A DNA stretch of 43,561 bases from Bacillota bacterium (GCA_023415835.1 JAEZJK010000072.1:1-43561); one strand, 5' to 3'; shown: positions 27,501 through 35,169, counted from the first letter of the stretch. The notes: generated by a model not told the origin, from the letters alone. Numbers and translations are program-made.

Positions 27501-28021
27501 GGAGGCGAAATGCGGCTGGCAATCACCAGCTGAATGCCGAAGGGGAGATATTCCAATAATTCCTGAATGAAGCCATGGATCTCCGGCGTGAAGATAACAT
27601 GGTAGTCATCGAGGACCACTGCCAAATCGGGCTGCGGTAAATTGGCCAGTTCATTAATGAGCGCAACCACGATTGAACGCAATGATGATCCGACCTTGCT
27701 TTGCAGGACCAGTTGCAGGGTTTCCGCTCCAAAACCCGAGAAATGACGCTCAATCCCGGCGATTAAATATTGGATAAAAACCGCCGGATCGTTATCGTAT
27801 TGGTCCAGTTGATACCAGACAAAGGGACAAGTAAGGGTACTGACATATTGAAGGGTGGATATGGTTTTACCGTAGCCGGCCGGCGCCGTTAATACGATTA
27901 ATTTAACATCTTTTTTTCGGGTGAAGAGTTCCAGCAGACGGGGCCGTTCCATCAATTCACTGCCGATCCGGGGAGGTAAAAGTTTGGTAATCATTATCCG
28001 GGACATTAACTGTGCCCCCAT
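24569..28021 (-). CDS. Large MalT/LuxR-type NTPase regulator with BTAD domain
   Basis: The 1150-residue protein has an N-terminal STAND/MalT-like NTPase with Walker A APAGYGKT (46-53) and Walker B LAVVLDDYH, a winged-helix region, and a long run of TPR-like helical repeats (about 350-800). A short HEAT-like stretch follows (NPEIRSRSIFPL ... DPDLKIRKLV), then a C-terminal OmpR-like DNA-binding plus BTAD module (from about residue 895, HIKMLGPIRIV ... WRFTKSRDLLLYL). Such proteins are ATP-dependent activators gated by a ligand or partner. The start may be ATG 28004-28006 (MSRIMITKLL), since GGGGG precedes it. It is divergent from the exported-protein array at 28245, making it the obvious candidate regulator of that array. 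Confidence 0.85.
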   Translation of the reverse strand: MGAQLMSRIMITKLLPPRIGSELMERPRLLELFTRKKDVKLIVLTAPAGYGKTISTLQYVSTLTCPFVWYQLDQYDNDPAVFIQYLIAGIERHFSGFGAETLQLVLQSKVGSSLRSIVVALINELANLPQPDLAVVLDDYHVIFTPEIHGFIQELLEYLPFGIQLVIASRISPPFNFSRYQVAGEMLMLGSDALRFTAPEMREFIFQRQLSPSQAVVDSLMARTAGWPAALKLLAASAVQKDLTLKSKDAEYIYDYLANEVLDRQPEEIRQFLILTAILETITPEMADWLLERNDSRNILENLEKQQLFLTPLAGQSNAYRYHQLFRDFLLERLGSRKNHLLRKAGEMARQNEDWDQAIEYFAAAGSGQDLTALLEKASRQAFRQRRWQTVERWLGLVDRGQIAVDEWLSLFQAKIAVYRGKLKEAESWIDKSRVRFTDRQNEVGIAECQFLQAKILNRNGCYQESLNLLEGAYSVLQQSEPVFRFELPLEKALLFIRMGRLRQAEDLLLKGLQVVAEEGDSWITAHFLEGLGNTYYMLGQTIKALDYYEKAARMSPGGILPNYFPDFSPFLYQEIGDLDRAFAYLENSIAAKEKNGLFESLIPDYYQLSCIYTDIGEIEKAETVYRKGIQLILEIGGERFFLIVLKANLGRIRALQGCLAEAQVIMEQVLTDSKSESGVALLMSQMFYGLVFSLAGQFKEAETVLLDALKSDIEFAKALTYSYFLLASIKFATEDRVEAARYSQMFLDYSASKHFEQMYVFMVDHLYPIIQFGLENEVQIPFIQRVLVLLVERGLPLLTELSTHPNPEIRSRSIFPLSQINNAAANRVLQLLATDPDLKIRKLVKQCASSPDLLLEIAKRKPAHPNQKPPAPKTKPVAKGEAQDLSPSSAMPMLHIKMLGPIRIVLNQQDITHIKWRFTKSRDLLLYLAHQGQPVEINRILEDLWPDQPLEKAMNNFYTTLHWLRQVIQKDYQTEVITYASKTCQILPGFYDTDRQHFLALVNEVSGKSQLSLKEPTVLEEALALYRGNYLCQLDYPWLISEREHLKRLQLETIIRLAKHYLQDREYFRAAKLLEALAAENPLREEIHGLLMTAYAGLGDKLAVIRQYQQLQANLDEELGLAPAPEITKLYYQLCGSNRRAANRIKEPT

Positions 28022-28147
28022 ATTAAAGAATGTGCCAATTGAAGTTGGAAAAGCGCAATCAAAAGAAATTCCACTTAGGTTTCAAACCTTGCTAATCGGA
28101 AAAGTTCAAACTCATCTTATTTATTATAACATGTAGTGGTTACATCG

Positions 28148-28200
28148 TTGATAAGATTTTGACAAGATTTTGGTTAGAATCATTTGGTTTAATTAAAATA
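28148..28200 (+). promoter_or_regulatory. Candidate promoter/operator region of the first family A gene
   Basis: TTGATAAGATTTT (28148-28160) is followed by a TTGACA (28159-28164) and TTTGGTTTAAT (28183-28193). The first and last blocks recur, closer together, upstream of the third family A gene (32097-32131), so they were kept in two copies of the cassette and may bind the divergent regulator or RNA polymerase. Confidence 0.45.
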
Positions 28201-28244
28201 CGCAAACACCTATTTCATCCTATCTAGTCAAAGGAGCGCTCATC

Positions 28245-28649
28245 ATGAAAACCAGGACTGTTTTATCCGCCGTTTTCAATGAAAGCCCTTATGGAAAATA
28301 CCTCACTGTAAGTGATGTTGAAAACGTTACCGGCCTTCAGGGCGTCACCCGGAAGGAAATTGCGCTGACTCTGGAGTTTTATAACGAAGCCGGTGAAAAA
28401 ATACTGGACGCCTGTTTTAACAGTCCGAATTTTTACAAGAACGAAGTTGAAAAAAACCAGGCATATTATGGTGAAATTCCGGGAATCGGTCAGCGGGCAG
28501 CTCTGGCAATCCCCGGCACTCCCTACCGGATCACCTTTCTGCAAGGGGAATTTTGCATTATGATTCAAACGCCATTGGAGGGAGGGAAGACCATATTAAA
28601 GATAGCTCAGATGATTGAAATCTGTTCGATTATCGCGGGGCGCTTATAA
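28245..28649 (+). CDS. Family A small protein, copy 1 (no signal peptide)
   Basis: This 134-residue protein is a paralogue of those at 29421 and 32165. Shared blocks are YGKYLTVxDVE, GVTRKEIALTLEFYN, FYKNEVEKNQ-YY, a GIG-x-x-AA turn, PYRITFLQG and a final IIAGRL. I do not recognise the family; the GIG-xxAA followed by a short strand-KG-strand resembles small secreted proteins of the DUF3558 type, a weak analogy. Unlike its paralogues it lacks a signal peptide: its first 14 residues (MKTRTVLSAVFNES) are too short and polar, so it would stay in the cytoplasm. An AAAGGAGCG ribosome binding site precedes the ATG. It is the first gene of the array, divergent from the BTAD regulator. Confidence 0.7.
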   Translation: MKTRTVLSAVFNESPYGKYLTVSDVENVTGLQGVTRKEIALTLEFYNEAGEKILDACFNSPNFYKNEVEKNQAYYGEIPGIGQRAALAIPGTPYRITFLQGEFCIMIQTPLEGGKTILKIAQMIEICSIIAGRL

Positions 28650-28721
28650 GAAGGAGCAGTTTTATATAACAAAAAGTCCCTCGGTTCTAAAAAACTAAAA
28701 AACTTATGAGGAGGTTTTGAA

Positions 28722-29318
28722 ATGCACCGTAAATTTTTAAACGGAGTATGGACCATGATTTTTATTTTAGCAACGGCTTGCGCCGTCGCGGCGGCCCCGG
28801 CCGAGTTTTCCGCCGATATCACTATAACCGACGCCAAGGAAAAAATTTCTACCGGCAAAGTCTTCATCAAAGGCGAAAAAACCCGGCAGGAACTATCAGT
28901 TAACAATCAAAGCAGCATCTCTATTTTAAGGCTGGATAAAAAATTGTCCTGGACTTTAATCCCCGATGAAAAACAGTATATGGAAGTTGCCTTGAGTTTC
29001 GATCCGACCCATCCGGCAAGCGGTTCCAAAGATTATGAGTACACCACCAGCGACCTGGGAACCGAAAAGGTTAATGGTTATGACTGCCAAGTCATTCAAT
29101 ACACCTATCAAAACCCCAAGTACGGCATAATGATCCAATGGATAGCCAAATCACTGAATTACTCCGTGCGCTACCTGACGAAAGACTCCAAAGGCAAAGT
29201 CACCCTGACCGTGAATTATACCAACATTAAGACCGGCAAACTGGACGACTCGCTATTTGAAGTGCCAAGCGGCTATAGCAAATTCAGCCTGCCCTTTAAA
29301 ATGCCGGGTTTCAAGTAA
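28722..29318 (+). CDS. Exported LolA-like DUF4412 protein (cassette gene B)
   Basis: The 198-residue protein has a signal peptide ending near AVAAAPAEF, then a LolA/LppX-like beta pattern: ADITITDAKEKISTGKVFIKGEKTRQEL, SWTLIPDEKQYMEV, GYDCQVIQYTY, and a C-terminal VNYTNIKTGKLDDSLFEVPSGY. This order matches DUF4412-type proteins, which probably bind a lipid or hydrophobic molecule in the periplasm or cell wall space. The ATG follows GAGGAGG. It lies 70 bases after family A copy 1 and is probably in the same operon. A relic of a second copy lies at 32631-32717. Confidence 0.75.
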   Translation: MHRKFLNGVWTMIFILATACAVAAAPAEFSADITITDAKEKISTGKVFIKGEKTRQELSVNNQSSISILRLDKKLSWTLIPDEKQYMEVALSFDPTHPASGSKDYEYTTSDLGTEKVNGYDCQVIQYTYQNPKYGIMIQWIAKSLNYSVRYLTKDSKGKVTLTVNYTNIKTGKLDDSLFEVPSGYSKFSLPFKMPGFK

Positions 29319-29420
29319 TCCGCATCGGGATAGGGTTGTTTTTGGACTTCCATATCCTTCACAACTTCGTCCCATCCTGGAACACAGGTCAACCAATTAC
29401 AAATACGAGGAGGAATTCTC

Positions 29421-29873
29421 TTGAAACGTTTTTTAATTTTAATGATCACTTTTATCATGCTCTCTCTGGCGTTATTACCATGCGCGTCTTTGGCCGCCGG
29501 CAGCAACAGTCTCTACGGTAAATACCTGACCGTGGCCGATGTGGAGAAGGCCGCCGGGATCAAGGGCGTGACCCGGAAAGAGGTCGCCCTGACCCTGGAG
29601 TTTTACAACGCCAAAAACGAGAAGATCGTGGAAGCCCGCTTTTACGGTCCTGAGTTTTATCAGGAAGAGGTGGTCAAGAACCAGAAATACTACACGTCGG
29701 TAGCCGGGATCGGCGAAAAGGCCGCCTATACGCCGGGCGATGCGCCCTACCGCCTGACTTTCGTCAAAGGCAAGTTCGGGGTGATGGTCCAGACCCCGTT
29801 TGCCAGCTCCAAGGAGCCCAAAAACAAAGATTTCTTAATCGCTATCAGCAAGACGATCGTGGGACGGTTGTAG
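29421..29873 (+). CDS. Family A small secreted protein, copy 2
   Basis: The 150-residue product has a clear signal peptide (about 1-26, ending ASLAAG) and the full family A domain (LYGKYLTVADVEKAAGIKG through VGRL). The start is TTG 29421-29423, eight bases after GAGGAGGAA. Over the mature domain it is very close to copy 3, with identical runs such as EVALTLEFYNAKNEKIVEAR. The domain is rich in Lys, Glu and Tyr and has no cysteine or obvious catalytic motif, so a binding or structural role outside the cell is more likely than catalysis. Function unknown. Confidence 0.75.
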   Translation: MKRFLILMITFIMLSLALLPCASLAAGSNSLYGKYLTVADVEKAAGIKGVTRKEVALTLEFYNAKNEKIVEARFYGPEFYQEEVVKNQKYYTSVAGIGEKAAYTPGDAPYRLTFVKGKFGVMVQTPFASSKEPKNKDFLIAISKTIVGRL

Positions 29874-30076
29874 AGTATCGATTTGGATTGTGGAATGAAA
29901 GGAGTCACAAGTAACGAATTCCACTCCAGAGCCCAAGTTAAAAAAAGTCCAATAATGGGACGTTTTGGTTTGAGTTTTTTAAATTCACAATCCGCAAAAA
30001 AATATTACTATCTCCCGGCTAATGACTACTTAGGCCTTAAACAGAATTTATTATTATTTAAGTGGGAGGATGGAAA

Positions 30077-31198
30077 ATGAAAAAGTATACTCATTTTGGT
30101 CTAGTTTTAACCCTGATTCTTACCATAGTCCTAGCCGGTTGCGGCGGCGGAGGTGGAAATCCACCTTCAAACGATCCACCTTTAAGTGATCCACCTTCAA
30201 GTGATCCACCTAAACATGGGAATAATTATTACCTTTATGTCACGAATGCTCCCGATAAAATCTCCGCCTTTTCTATCAATCCTGATAACGGCGGATTAAC
30301 AAACATTTACGGTAGCCCGTTTTCAGCAGGTACTAGCCCCTCGTCTGTAGCGGCAGATCCTTCAGGTGAGTATCTTTATGTTGCAAATTTTTTATCAAGT
30401 AATATTTCAATTTACTCTATAAATGCAGTAACCGGAGTACTGAACAAAATAACAGATAGTTCAACTAATAACAATCCCCAAAAAATAACAATCGACCCCA
30501 CCGGTAATTTTGTGGCTGTCGGATGCAATTATTACCTCAACATTTTTTCACGGGATAAAAGTAGCGGAACGCTTGCCGACAATCCAACCAGTATTACTTT
30601 TGGTTCCAATCAGGAACTAAGAGCAGTCAGTTTCGACCGGACCGGTCAATTCCTTTATGTGGCAGTTTCGACAGGATCCATTTATGTTTATGCAAAAAAT
30701 GCCGAATCCAATACCTTTACACAATTTGGCGATTCAGTCTCAACATGTTCCGGTCCATCTTCCTTAGCGATTGATTCTAACGGCAAATTTCTTTATGTTG
30801 CAACCAGTAGCTCTACTGCTATTTCGATTCACCCAATCAATGGCAACGGTTCTCTTGCCGCTGGTACCATGCGAAATATTCTCGCCCAGTCTTCAAGGCT
30901 TTTAATTCAAGGTAATTTCTTATATATTACCAAAGTTACCGGCATAGCGGCCTATTCCATTATGGCCGACGGTTCGATTTCGGGAATCGGCGTCGATATC
31001 CCCTGTCCCGACGGCATACAGCCCAATTCATTAGCAGTCGATGCCACTGGAAAATTTTTATATGCCACCGGCTGGTATTCCAATTATATCTGGGGTTTCG
31101 CAATAACGGCTGACGGCAGTCTATTAAAGATTACCGATAATCCTATTGATAGCGGCGCTGAGATTTCATCGATTGTAACGGTAAAAACAACATATTGA
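30077..31198 (+). CDS. Beta-propeller lipoprotein (lactonase/YVTN type)
   Basis: With the ATG at 30077, after GGGAGGATGG, the product is 373 residues. It has a lipoprotein signal peptide with lipobox LAGC, a poly-Gly run, and a Pro-rich linker built of DPPxS repeats, which would hold the domain away from the membrane. The rest is a seven-bladed beta-propeller of the lactonase type: blades repeat LYVAN-x-ISIYSIN-x-TGxL and FLYVA-x-IYVYAKN. Such propellers are often extracellular binding or scaffold modules; lactonase activity is not implied. It is the lipoprotein (L) gene of the second cassette. Confidence 0.85.
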   Translation: MKKYTHFGLVLTLILTIVLAGCGGGGGNPPSNDPPLSDPPSSDPPKHGNNYYLYVTNAPDKISAFSINPDNGGLTNIYGSPFSAGTSPSSVAADPSGEYLYVANFLSSNISIYSINAVTGVLNKITDSSTNNNPQKITIDPTGNFVAVGCNYYLNIFSRDKSSGTLADNPTSITFGSNQELRAVSFDRTGQFLYVAVSTGSIYVYAKNAESNTFTQFGDSVSTCSGPSSLAIDSNGKFLYVATSSSTAISIHPINGNGSLAAGTMRNILAQSSRLLIQGNFLYITKVTGIAAYSIMADGSISGIGVDIPCPDGIQPNSLAVDATGKFLYATGWYSNYIWGFAITADGSLLKITDNPIDSGAEISSIVTVKTTY

Positions 31199-31370
31199 TT
31201 CAATCTCTGAGTTCTCTATGTCTCTGTCTTTTTAATCACAGAGCGCACGGGAGTTCACGAAAGAAATGGCAGAACTTCATATATAATTATTCGCCCTTCA
31301 ACTTTAACCTGAAATAATCAAAAAATGAGTGATTAACAAGTGCAAGACAACTTTGTAGGAGGTCATTACC

Positions 31371-32078
31371 ATGAAAGCGCTTAAGCTTATTGGTATTACC
31401 TTTCTCATAATTGGTATGGGTATGTTGAGCGGCGGCATCTTTTTCTATGCTCATACTGCCCAATGGGTCCGAAATTCAGTTAAAACTACCGGAACGGTGG
31501 TCGACTTCGAACGGTCACTCTCTGATTCCCGATCTCCAAGTATCCGATGGTCCTATCGTCCGTTGATACAATTCCAAACCGAAACAGGAGAACAGTTCCG
31601 GTTTGCCAGCAGTTTGGGGAGCAATCAACCCCAGTATCGAATCGGCCAAAGCGTGCCGGTGATCTATGATACCGGGAATCCGGTGCGGGCAGCCATCGAC
31701 TCGTTTTTCGCGGTATGGATGGGAGTCATTGTCCTAGCCGGACTGGGGGCATTCTTGACGGCGTCTGGCTCGGGAATTCTCGGCGTCCGGCAATACTTTA
31801 ATCAAAAGTGGGATTGGCTCACCGCTAACGGGTTGCGGTTGGAGACGGTATATAAGGAAACCGTATTGGATACCGGTATCGCCAAAGACGGGAGACATCC
31901 CTACCGGATCTTTACCGAATGGATCGATCCCCAAACCAGCCAAACATATGGCTTTAAAAGCAAGCGTATCTGGTTTGACCCGTCCAGCTACTTTACCGGC
32001 CAACCGGTTATCGTCTACGCCGACCCCCGGAATCTCCGGAAACACTTGATGGATATTTCATTCCTGCCGAGGAAATGA
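31371..32078 (+). CDS. DUF3592 membrane protein, copy 1
   Basis: The 235-residue protein has two membrane helices (about 5-27 and 111-135) and two related outside or soluble segments, each with a Tyr/Arg-Pro-x-x-x-F or Y-R-I-F strand pattern and an ending of the V-x-V-I-Y-D/A-x-x-N-P type (SVPVIYDTGNP, PVIVYADPRN), the hallmark of DUF3592. A TAGGAGGT ribosome binding site precedes the ATG. It is almost identical to the gene at 34274, including the 20 bases before the start. Function of the family is unknown. Confidence 0.8.
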   Translation: MKALKLIGITFLIIGMGMLSGGIFFYAHTAQWVRNSVKTTGTVVDFERSLSDSRSPSIRWSYRPLIQFQTETGEQFRFASSLGSNQPQYRIGQSVPVIYDTGNPVRAAIDSFFAVWMGVIVLAGLGAFLTASGSGILGVRQYFNQKWDWLTANGLRLETVYKETVLDTGIAKDGRHPYRIFTEWIDPQTSQTYGFKSKRIWFDPSSYFTGQPVIVYADPRNLRKHLMDISFLPRK

Positions 32079-32096
32079 TTTATCATTCCTAAGACA

Positions 32097-32131
32097 TTGA
32101 TAAGAAATTGATAAGATTTTTTTGGTTTAAT
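32097..32131 (+). promoter_or_regulatory. Second copy of the cassette promoter-like element
   Basis: TTGATAAGA (32097-32105), TTGATAAGATTTT (32108-32120) and TTTGGTTTAAT (32121-32131) match the blocks upstream of the first family A gene at 28148-28193. No such blocks were seen before copy 2. Confidence 0.45.
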
Positions 32132-32164
32132 AAAATTACACAAAGATTAGAGGAGGAATTTAAA

Positions 32165-32608
32165 ATGAAACGCTGGTTATCCTTTTTTATCGCAATAATG
32201 ATTTTGGTGGCAATGATCCATCCGATTTTCGGAGCAAGTCAAAGTCTTTATGGAAAATATTTGACCGTGGCCGATGTTGAGAAAGTCTCAGGGTTGAAAG
32301 GAATCATCCGGAAAGAAGTCGCCCTAACCCTGGAATTTTACAACGCTAAAAATGAAAAAATCGTCGAAGCCCGTTTTGATGGTCCCAATTTTTACAAAGA
32401 AGAGGTCGACAAGAATCAGAAATATTATACCCCGATCACCGGTATTGGGGAAAAAGCCGCTTATACTCTTGGCGATACGCCCTACCGTTTGACTTTTCTT
32501 AAGGGTAAGTACTGCGTAATGGTCCAGACTCCGTTTGCCAGCGCGAAAGATCCTAAAAATAAGGACTTTTTGATCGCCATCGGCAAGATTATCGTAGGAC
32601 GGTTGTAG
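32165..32608 (+). CDS. Family A small secreted protein, copy 3
   Basis: The start is ATG 32165 (MKRWLSFFIAIM), after AGAGGAGGAA; the longer frame from 32108 has no ribosome binding site. The 147-residue protein has a signal peptide (about 1-23, ending IFGASQ) and a family A domain nearly identical to copy 2 and clearly related to copy 1. A single Cys (GKYCVMVQTP) is shared in position with copy 1 (GEFCIMIQTP) but is Gly in copy 2. It starts the third cassette and is followed by a relic of gene B. Confidence 0.75.
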   Translation: MKRWLSFFIAIMILVAMIHPIFGASQSLYGKYLTVADVEKVSGLKGIIRKEVALTLEFYNAKNEKIVEARFDGPNFYKEEVDKNQKYYTPITGIGEKAAYTLGDTPYRLTFLKGKYCVMVQTPFASAKDPKNKDFLIAIGKIIVGRL

Positions 32609-32630
32609 TAGGGATAAGTCAGGAGCTTTG

Positions 32631-32717
32631 ATGCAGACCATTGACTATACCAATATCAAGGTAGGCCCACAGCCGGATCCGCTCTTTGAGATTCCGGCGG
32701 GGTGTGGCAAGCTTTAG
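32631..32717 (+). pseudogene. 28-codon relic of a DUF4412 (gene B) paralogue
   Basis: The frame reads MQTIDYTNIKVGPQPD and then PLFEIPAGCGKL before TAG 32715-32717. It lines up with the C-terminus of the intact gene B (NYTNIKTGKLDDSLFEVPSGYSKF). It lies 22 bases after family A copy 3, the same relative place as gene B after copy 1, and has no signal peptide or ribosome binding site. It is best explained as the tail of a deleted second copy. Confidence 0.7.
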
Positions 32718-32738
32718 AATACTATTGGAGGAATAGCC

Positions 32739-33938
32739 TTGAAAAAATTACTTTTAACCGGCGCTTTATTATTAATCGTCTTCATGGTTCTGGCCGGATG
32801 CGGCGGAGGGAATGGTGGCGGTGGAACCTCGACCTATACTGTAACCTATAACGATAACGGCTGTACTAGCGGTTTTGTACCAATAGATAACACCAATTAC
32901 CAGCCTGGTCAGACTGTTATGGTTCTCGACAATAACGGTCAGCTTGCCAAAACCGGATTTAACTTTGCCGGCTGGAACACCAAGGCCGACGGAAGCGGAA
33001 TCACCTATACCCAAGGTCAGACTCTCACGATGGGTACGTCCAATGTTACTTTGTACGCGAAGTGGACTACCAACCACACCTACACTGTAACCTATTACGG
33101 CAACGGCAACACCGGTGGAAGCGTCCCGGTTAATAGCACCAATTATGAACAAGGTCAGCCTGTTATGATCCTTGGTAATACGGGAAATCTGGTCAAAACC
33201 GGATATTCCTTCGCAGGCTGGAACACACAGGCGGACGGTAGCGGAGACACCTATAGCCAAGGTCAGGCCTTTACAATGGATACGTCCAATGTTGCTTTAT
33301 ACGCGATGTGGGAGCAGATAAAAATCGCCTATATCTATGATTCGGTAGACTCTCCCGCTTGCGCCACAATTACTTCATTGCTTAGTGATTATTCGCTTAC
33401 TCAAATACCCCATAATACAGTTGGGATTACCACGGCAAGCTTGAGTTCATATGCGTTGATAATCATTGCTGATCAAGCTAACCCCTGGGATTATAATGAC
33501 CAAAATTTAACAAATACAATTATAAACGCCGGGAAACCAACCTTCGCCATGGGGGAAGCGGGCAGTTATTTTTATCTCAATCAAAGCGTTTTATTCCTTC
33601 CGGGATTAAAGGTGTGCGGAAGTGGTGGTGGTTTAACCCAAGTTACCCCCGTTGATCCCTCAAACCCCATCTGGACGACTCCCAATATAATTAGCGGAAA
33701 TCCGGTAACGGTTTTTGGAACCGGACATAGTTATTATGCTGTTACCAATACTAACTGGCCGAGTGGTTTTACGACCAATGGCATATCTATTGGGACAAGT
33801 GGAAACGCGAGTTGGCACATATTGGCCCGTGAGTCCGACAAGTATTTCTTATGGGGCCTTTGTGGCTCAATCGATGATTTAAATGCTACCGGTAAAAATC
33901 TGTTTGTAAACGCCGTTCATTATATGCTAAATCAGTAA
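32739..33938 (+). CDS. Lipoprotein with two InlB/Flg_new repeats
   Basis: The 399-residue protein starts at TTG 32739, nine bases after GGAGGAAT. It has a lipobox (VLAGC) and a Gly-rich stretch, then two InlB-type (Listeria-Bacteroides, Flg_new) beta-grasp repeats at about 31-110 and 113-192, each with TVTY-x-GN, GFxFAGWNTxADGSG and VTLYAxW. The C-terminal part (about 195-399, IAYIYDSVDSPACATI ... HYMLNQ) looks like a flavodoxin/glutamine-amidotransferase-like alpha/beta domain without a recognisable catalytic triad. A cell-surface binding or adhesion role is likely. It is the L gene of the third cassette. Confidence 0.85.
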   Translation: MKKLLLTGALLLIVFMVLAGCGGGNGGGGTSTYTVTYNDNGCTSGFVPIDNTNYQPGQTVMVLDNNGQLAKTGFNFAGWNTKADGSGITYTQGQTLTMGTSNVTLYAKWTTNHTYTVTYYGNGNTGGSVPVNSTNYEQGQPVMILGNTGNLVKTGYSFAGWNTQADGSGDTYSQGQAFTMDTSNVALYAMWEQIKIAYIYDSVDSPACATITSLLSDYSLTQIPHNTVGITTASLSSYALIIIADQANPWDYNDQNLTNTIINAGKPTFAMGEAGSYFYLNQSVLFLPGLKVCGSGGGLTQVTPVDPSNPIWTTPNIISGNPVTVFGTGHSYYAVTNTNWPSGFTTNGISIGTSGNASWHILARESDKYFLWGLCGSIDDLNATGKNLFVNAVHYMLNQ

Positions 33939-34273
33939 ATTAGCCATCTTTATTCCGAATCAAATCAAATCGAGTGCTCGGTGAGGGTAGCTTTCCGCCA
34001 AGCCACTCATTTTTGTCATAATACAACTCGCTTTAGCAGGTGGTAAGCGGAAGGCAGGGCTTCGGTCGACCGTAGTTTTCTTTAATGGCATGCTGGATTG
34101 TTTATAATCGAAGACATGCTCCATTCGCCCCAATCTTGATAAATCCGGGTTATTAAATTCGCGATAGCGTCCGGTAAAACCAGGCAAAAAAGCGCGTCCC
34201 ATAATCAAATCGAAACGGGAAGCCCTTTCTGTCATCGTTGATATCGTGAAATGATATGTAGGAGGTCATTACC
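33939..34273. other. Intergenic region before DUF3592 copy 2
   Basis: A 91-codon minus-strand frame (33960-34235) spans much of this gap but has no ribosome binding site and resembles no family, so I do not call it a gene. The last 20 bases repeat the leader of DUF3592 copy 1. The rest may be the remains of cassette sequence or an unrelated insertion. Confidence 0.4.
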
Positions 34274-35002
34274 ATGAAAGCGCTTAAGCTGATCGGCATT
34301 ACCTTTCTGGTAGTCGGTATCGTTATGTTGACCGGCGGAATCTTTTTCTACGCCCATACCTCCAGATGGATCCAAAATTCACTTAAAACCACCGGGACGG
34401 TGGTCGACTTCGAACGGTCACTCTCCGACTCCCGATCTTCAAGTATCCGTTGGGCTTATCGTCCCTTGGTACAATTCCAGACCGCCGCCGGAGAGCAGTT
34501 CCGGTTTACCAGCAGTCTGGGGAGCAATCAGCCCGTGTATCAAACCGGCCAGAGCGTGCCGGTGATCTATGATGCCGGGAATCCGGGGCGGGCGGAGATC
34601 GACTCGTTTTTCGCGATATGGATGGGAGTCATCATCCTGGCCGGACTGGGGGCGGTCTTGACTGTGGCCGGTTTGGGAACTCTTGGCGTCCGGCGCTACT
34701 TTAATCAAAAGCGGGATTGGCTCATCGCTAACGGGCTGCGGTTGGAAACCCTATATAAGAAAACCGTACTGGATACCTATATCACCAAAGACGGGAGACA
34801 TCCCTACCGGATCTTTACCGAATGGACCGACCCCCAAGCCGGCCAAACCTACGGCTTTAAAAGCAAGAGCATTTGGTTTGATCCGTCAGGCTACCTTACC
34901 GGCCAACCGGTTATCGTCTACGCCAACCCCCGGAATCTCCGGAAACACCTGATGGATATTTCATTTCTGCCGCAAGAAGAAGAGACCCAAAATAAGAAAT
35001 AG
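34274..35002 (+). CDS. DUF3592 membrane protein, copy 2
   Basis: The 242-residue protein matches copy 1 at most positions, with the same two membrane helices and the same V-x-V-I-Y-x-x-x-N-P endings. It differs mainly by conservative changes and a longer, charged C-terminal tail (PQEEETQNKK). The leader TGTAGGAGGTCATTACC before the ATG is identical to that of copy 1, so the duplication carried the translation start region. It ends the third cassette and the array. Confidence 0.8.
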   Translation: MKALKLIGITFLVVGIVMLTGGIFFYAHTSRWIQNSLKTTGTVVDFERSLSDSRSSSIRWAYRPLVQFQTAAGEQFRFTSSLGSNQPVYQTGQSVPVIYDAGNPGRAEIDSFFAIWMGVIILAGLGAVLTVAGLGTLGVRRYFNQKRDWLIANGLRLETLYKKTVLDTYITKDGRHPYRIFTEWTDPQAGQTYGFKSKSIWFDPSGYLTGQPVIVYANPRNLRKHLMDISFLPQEEETQNKK

Positions 35003-35169
35003 ATATAATGCGGATGGGGTCAAGGAAATTTGCGGGAAGCGCTGGTAACAAGGTAAATGGCTAAACTGAATTTGCCGGATCAAACGCCCACGTTAAAGAA
35101 TTTGCTAAAATTAACAGCTGATAAAACCGATATCTATGGTGTATAAATATTGCGATTCGAGATTAAACA

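Noticed and set aside
29883..30080. 65-codon plus-strand frame between family A copy 2 and the propeller lipoprotein
   Set aside because: Not protein-like, overlaps the lipoprotein's ribosome binding site and start, and matches nothing else in the array.
33960..34235. 91-codon minus-strand frame in the gap before DUF3592 copy 2
   Set aside because: No recognisable domain, no ribosome binding site, and opposite in direction to the array. Treated as intergenic.
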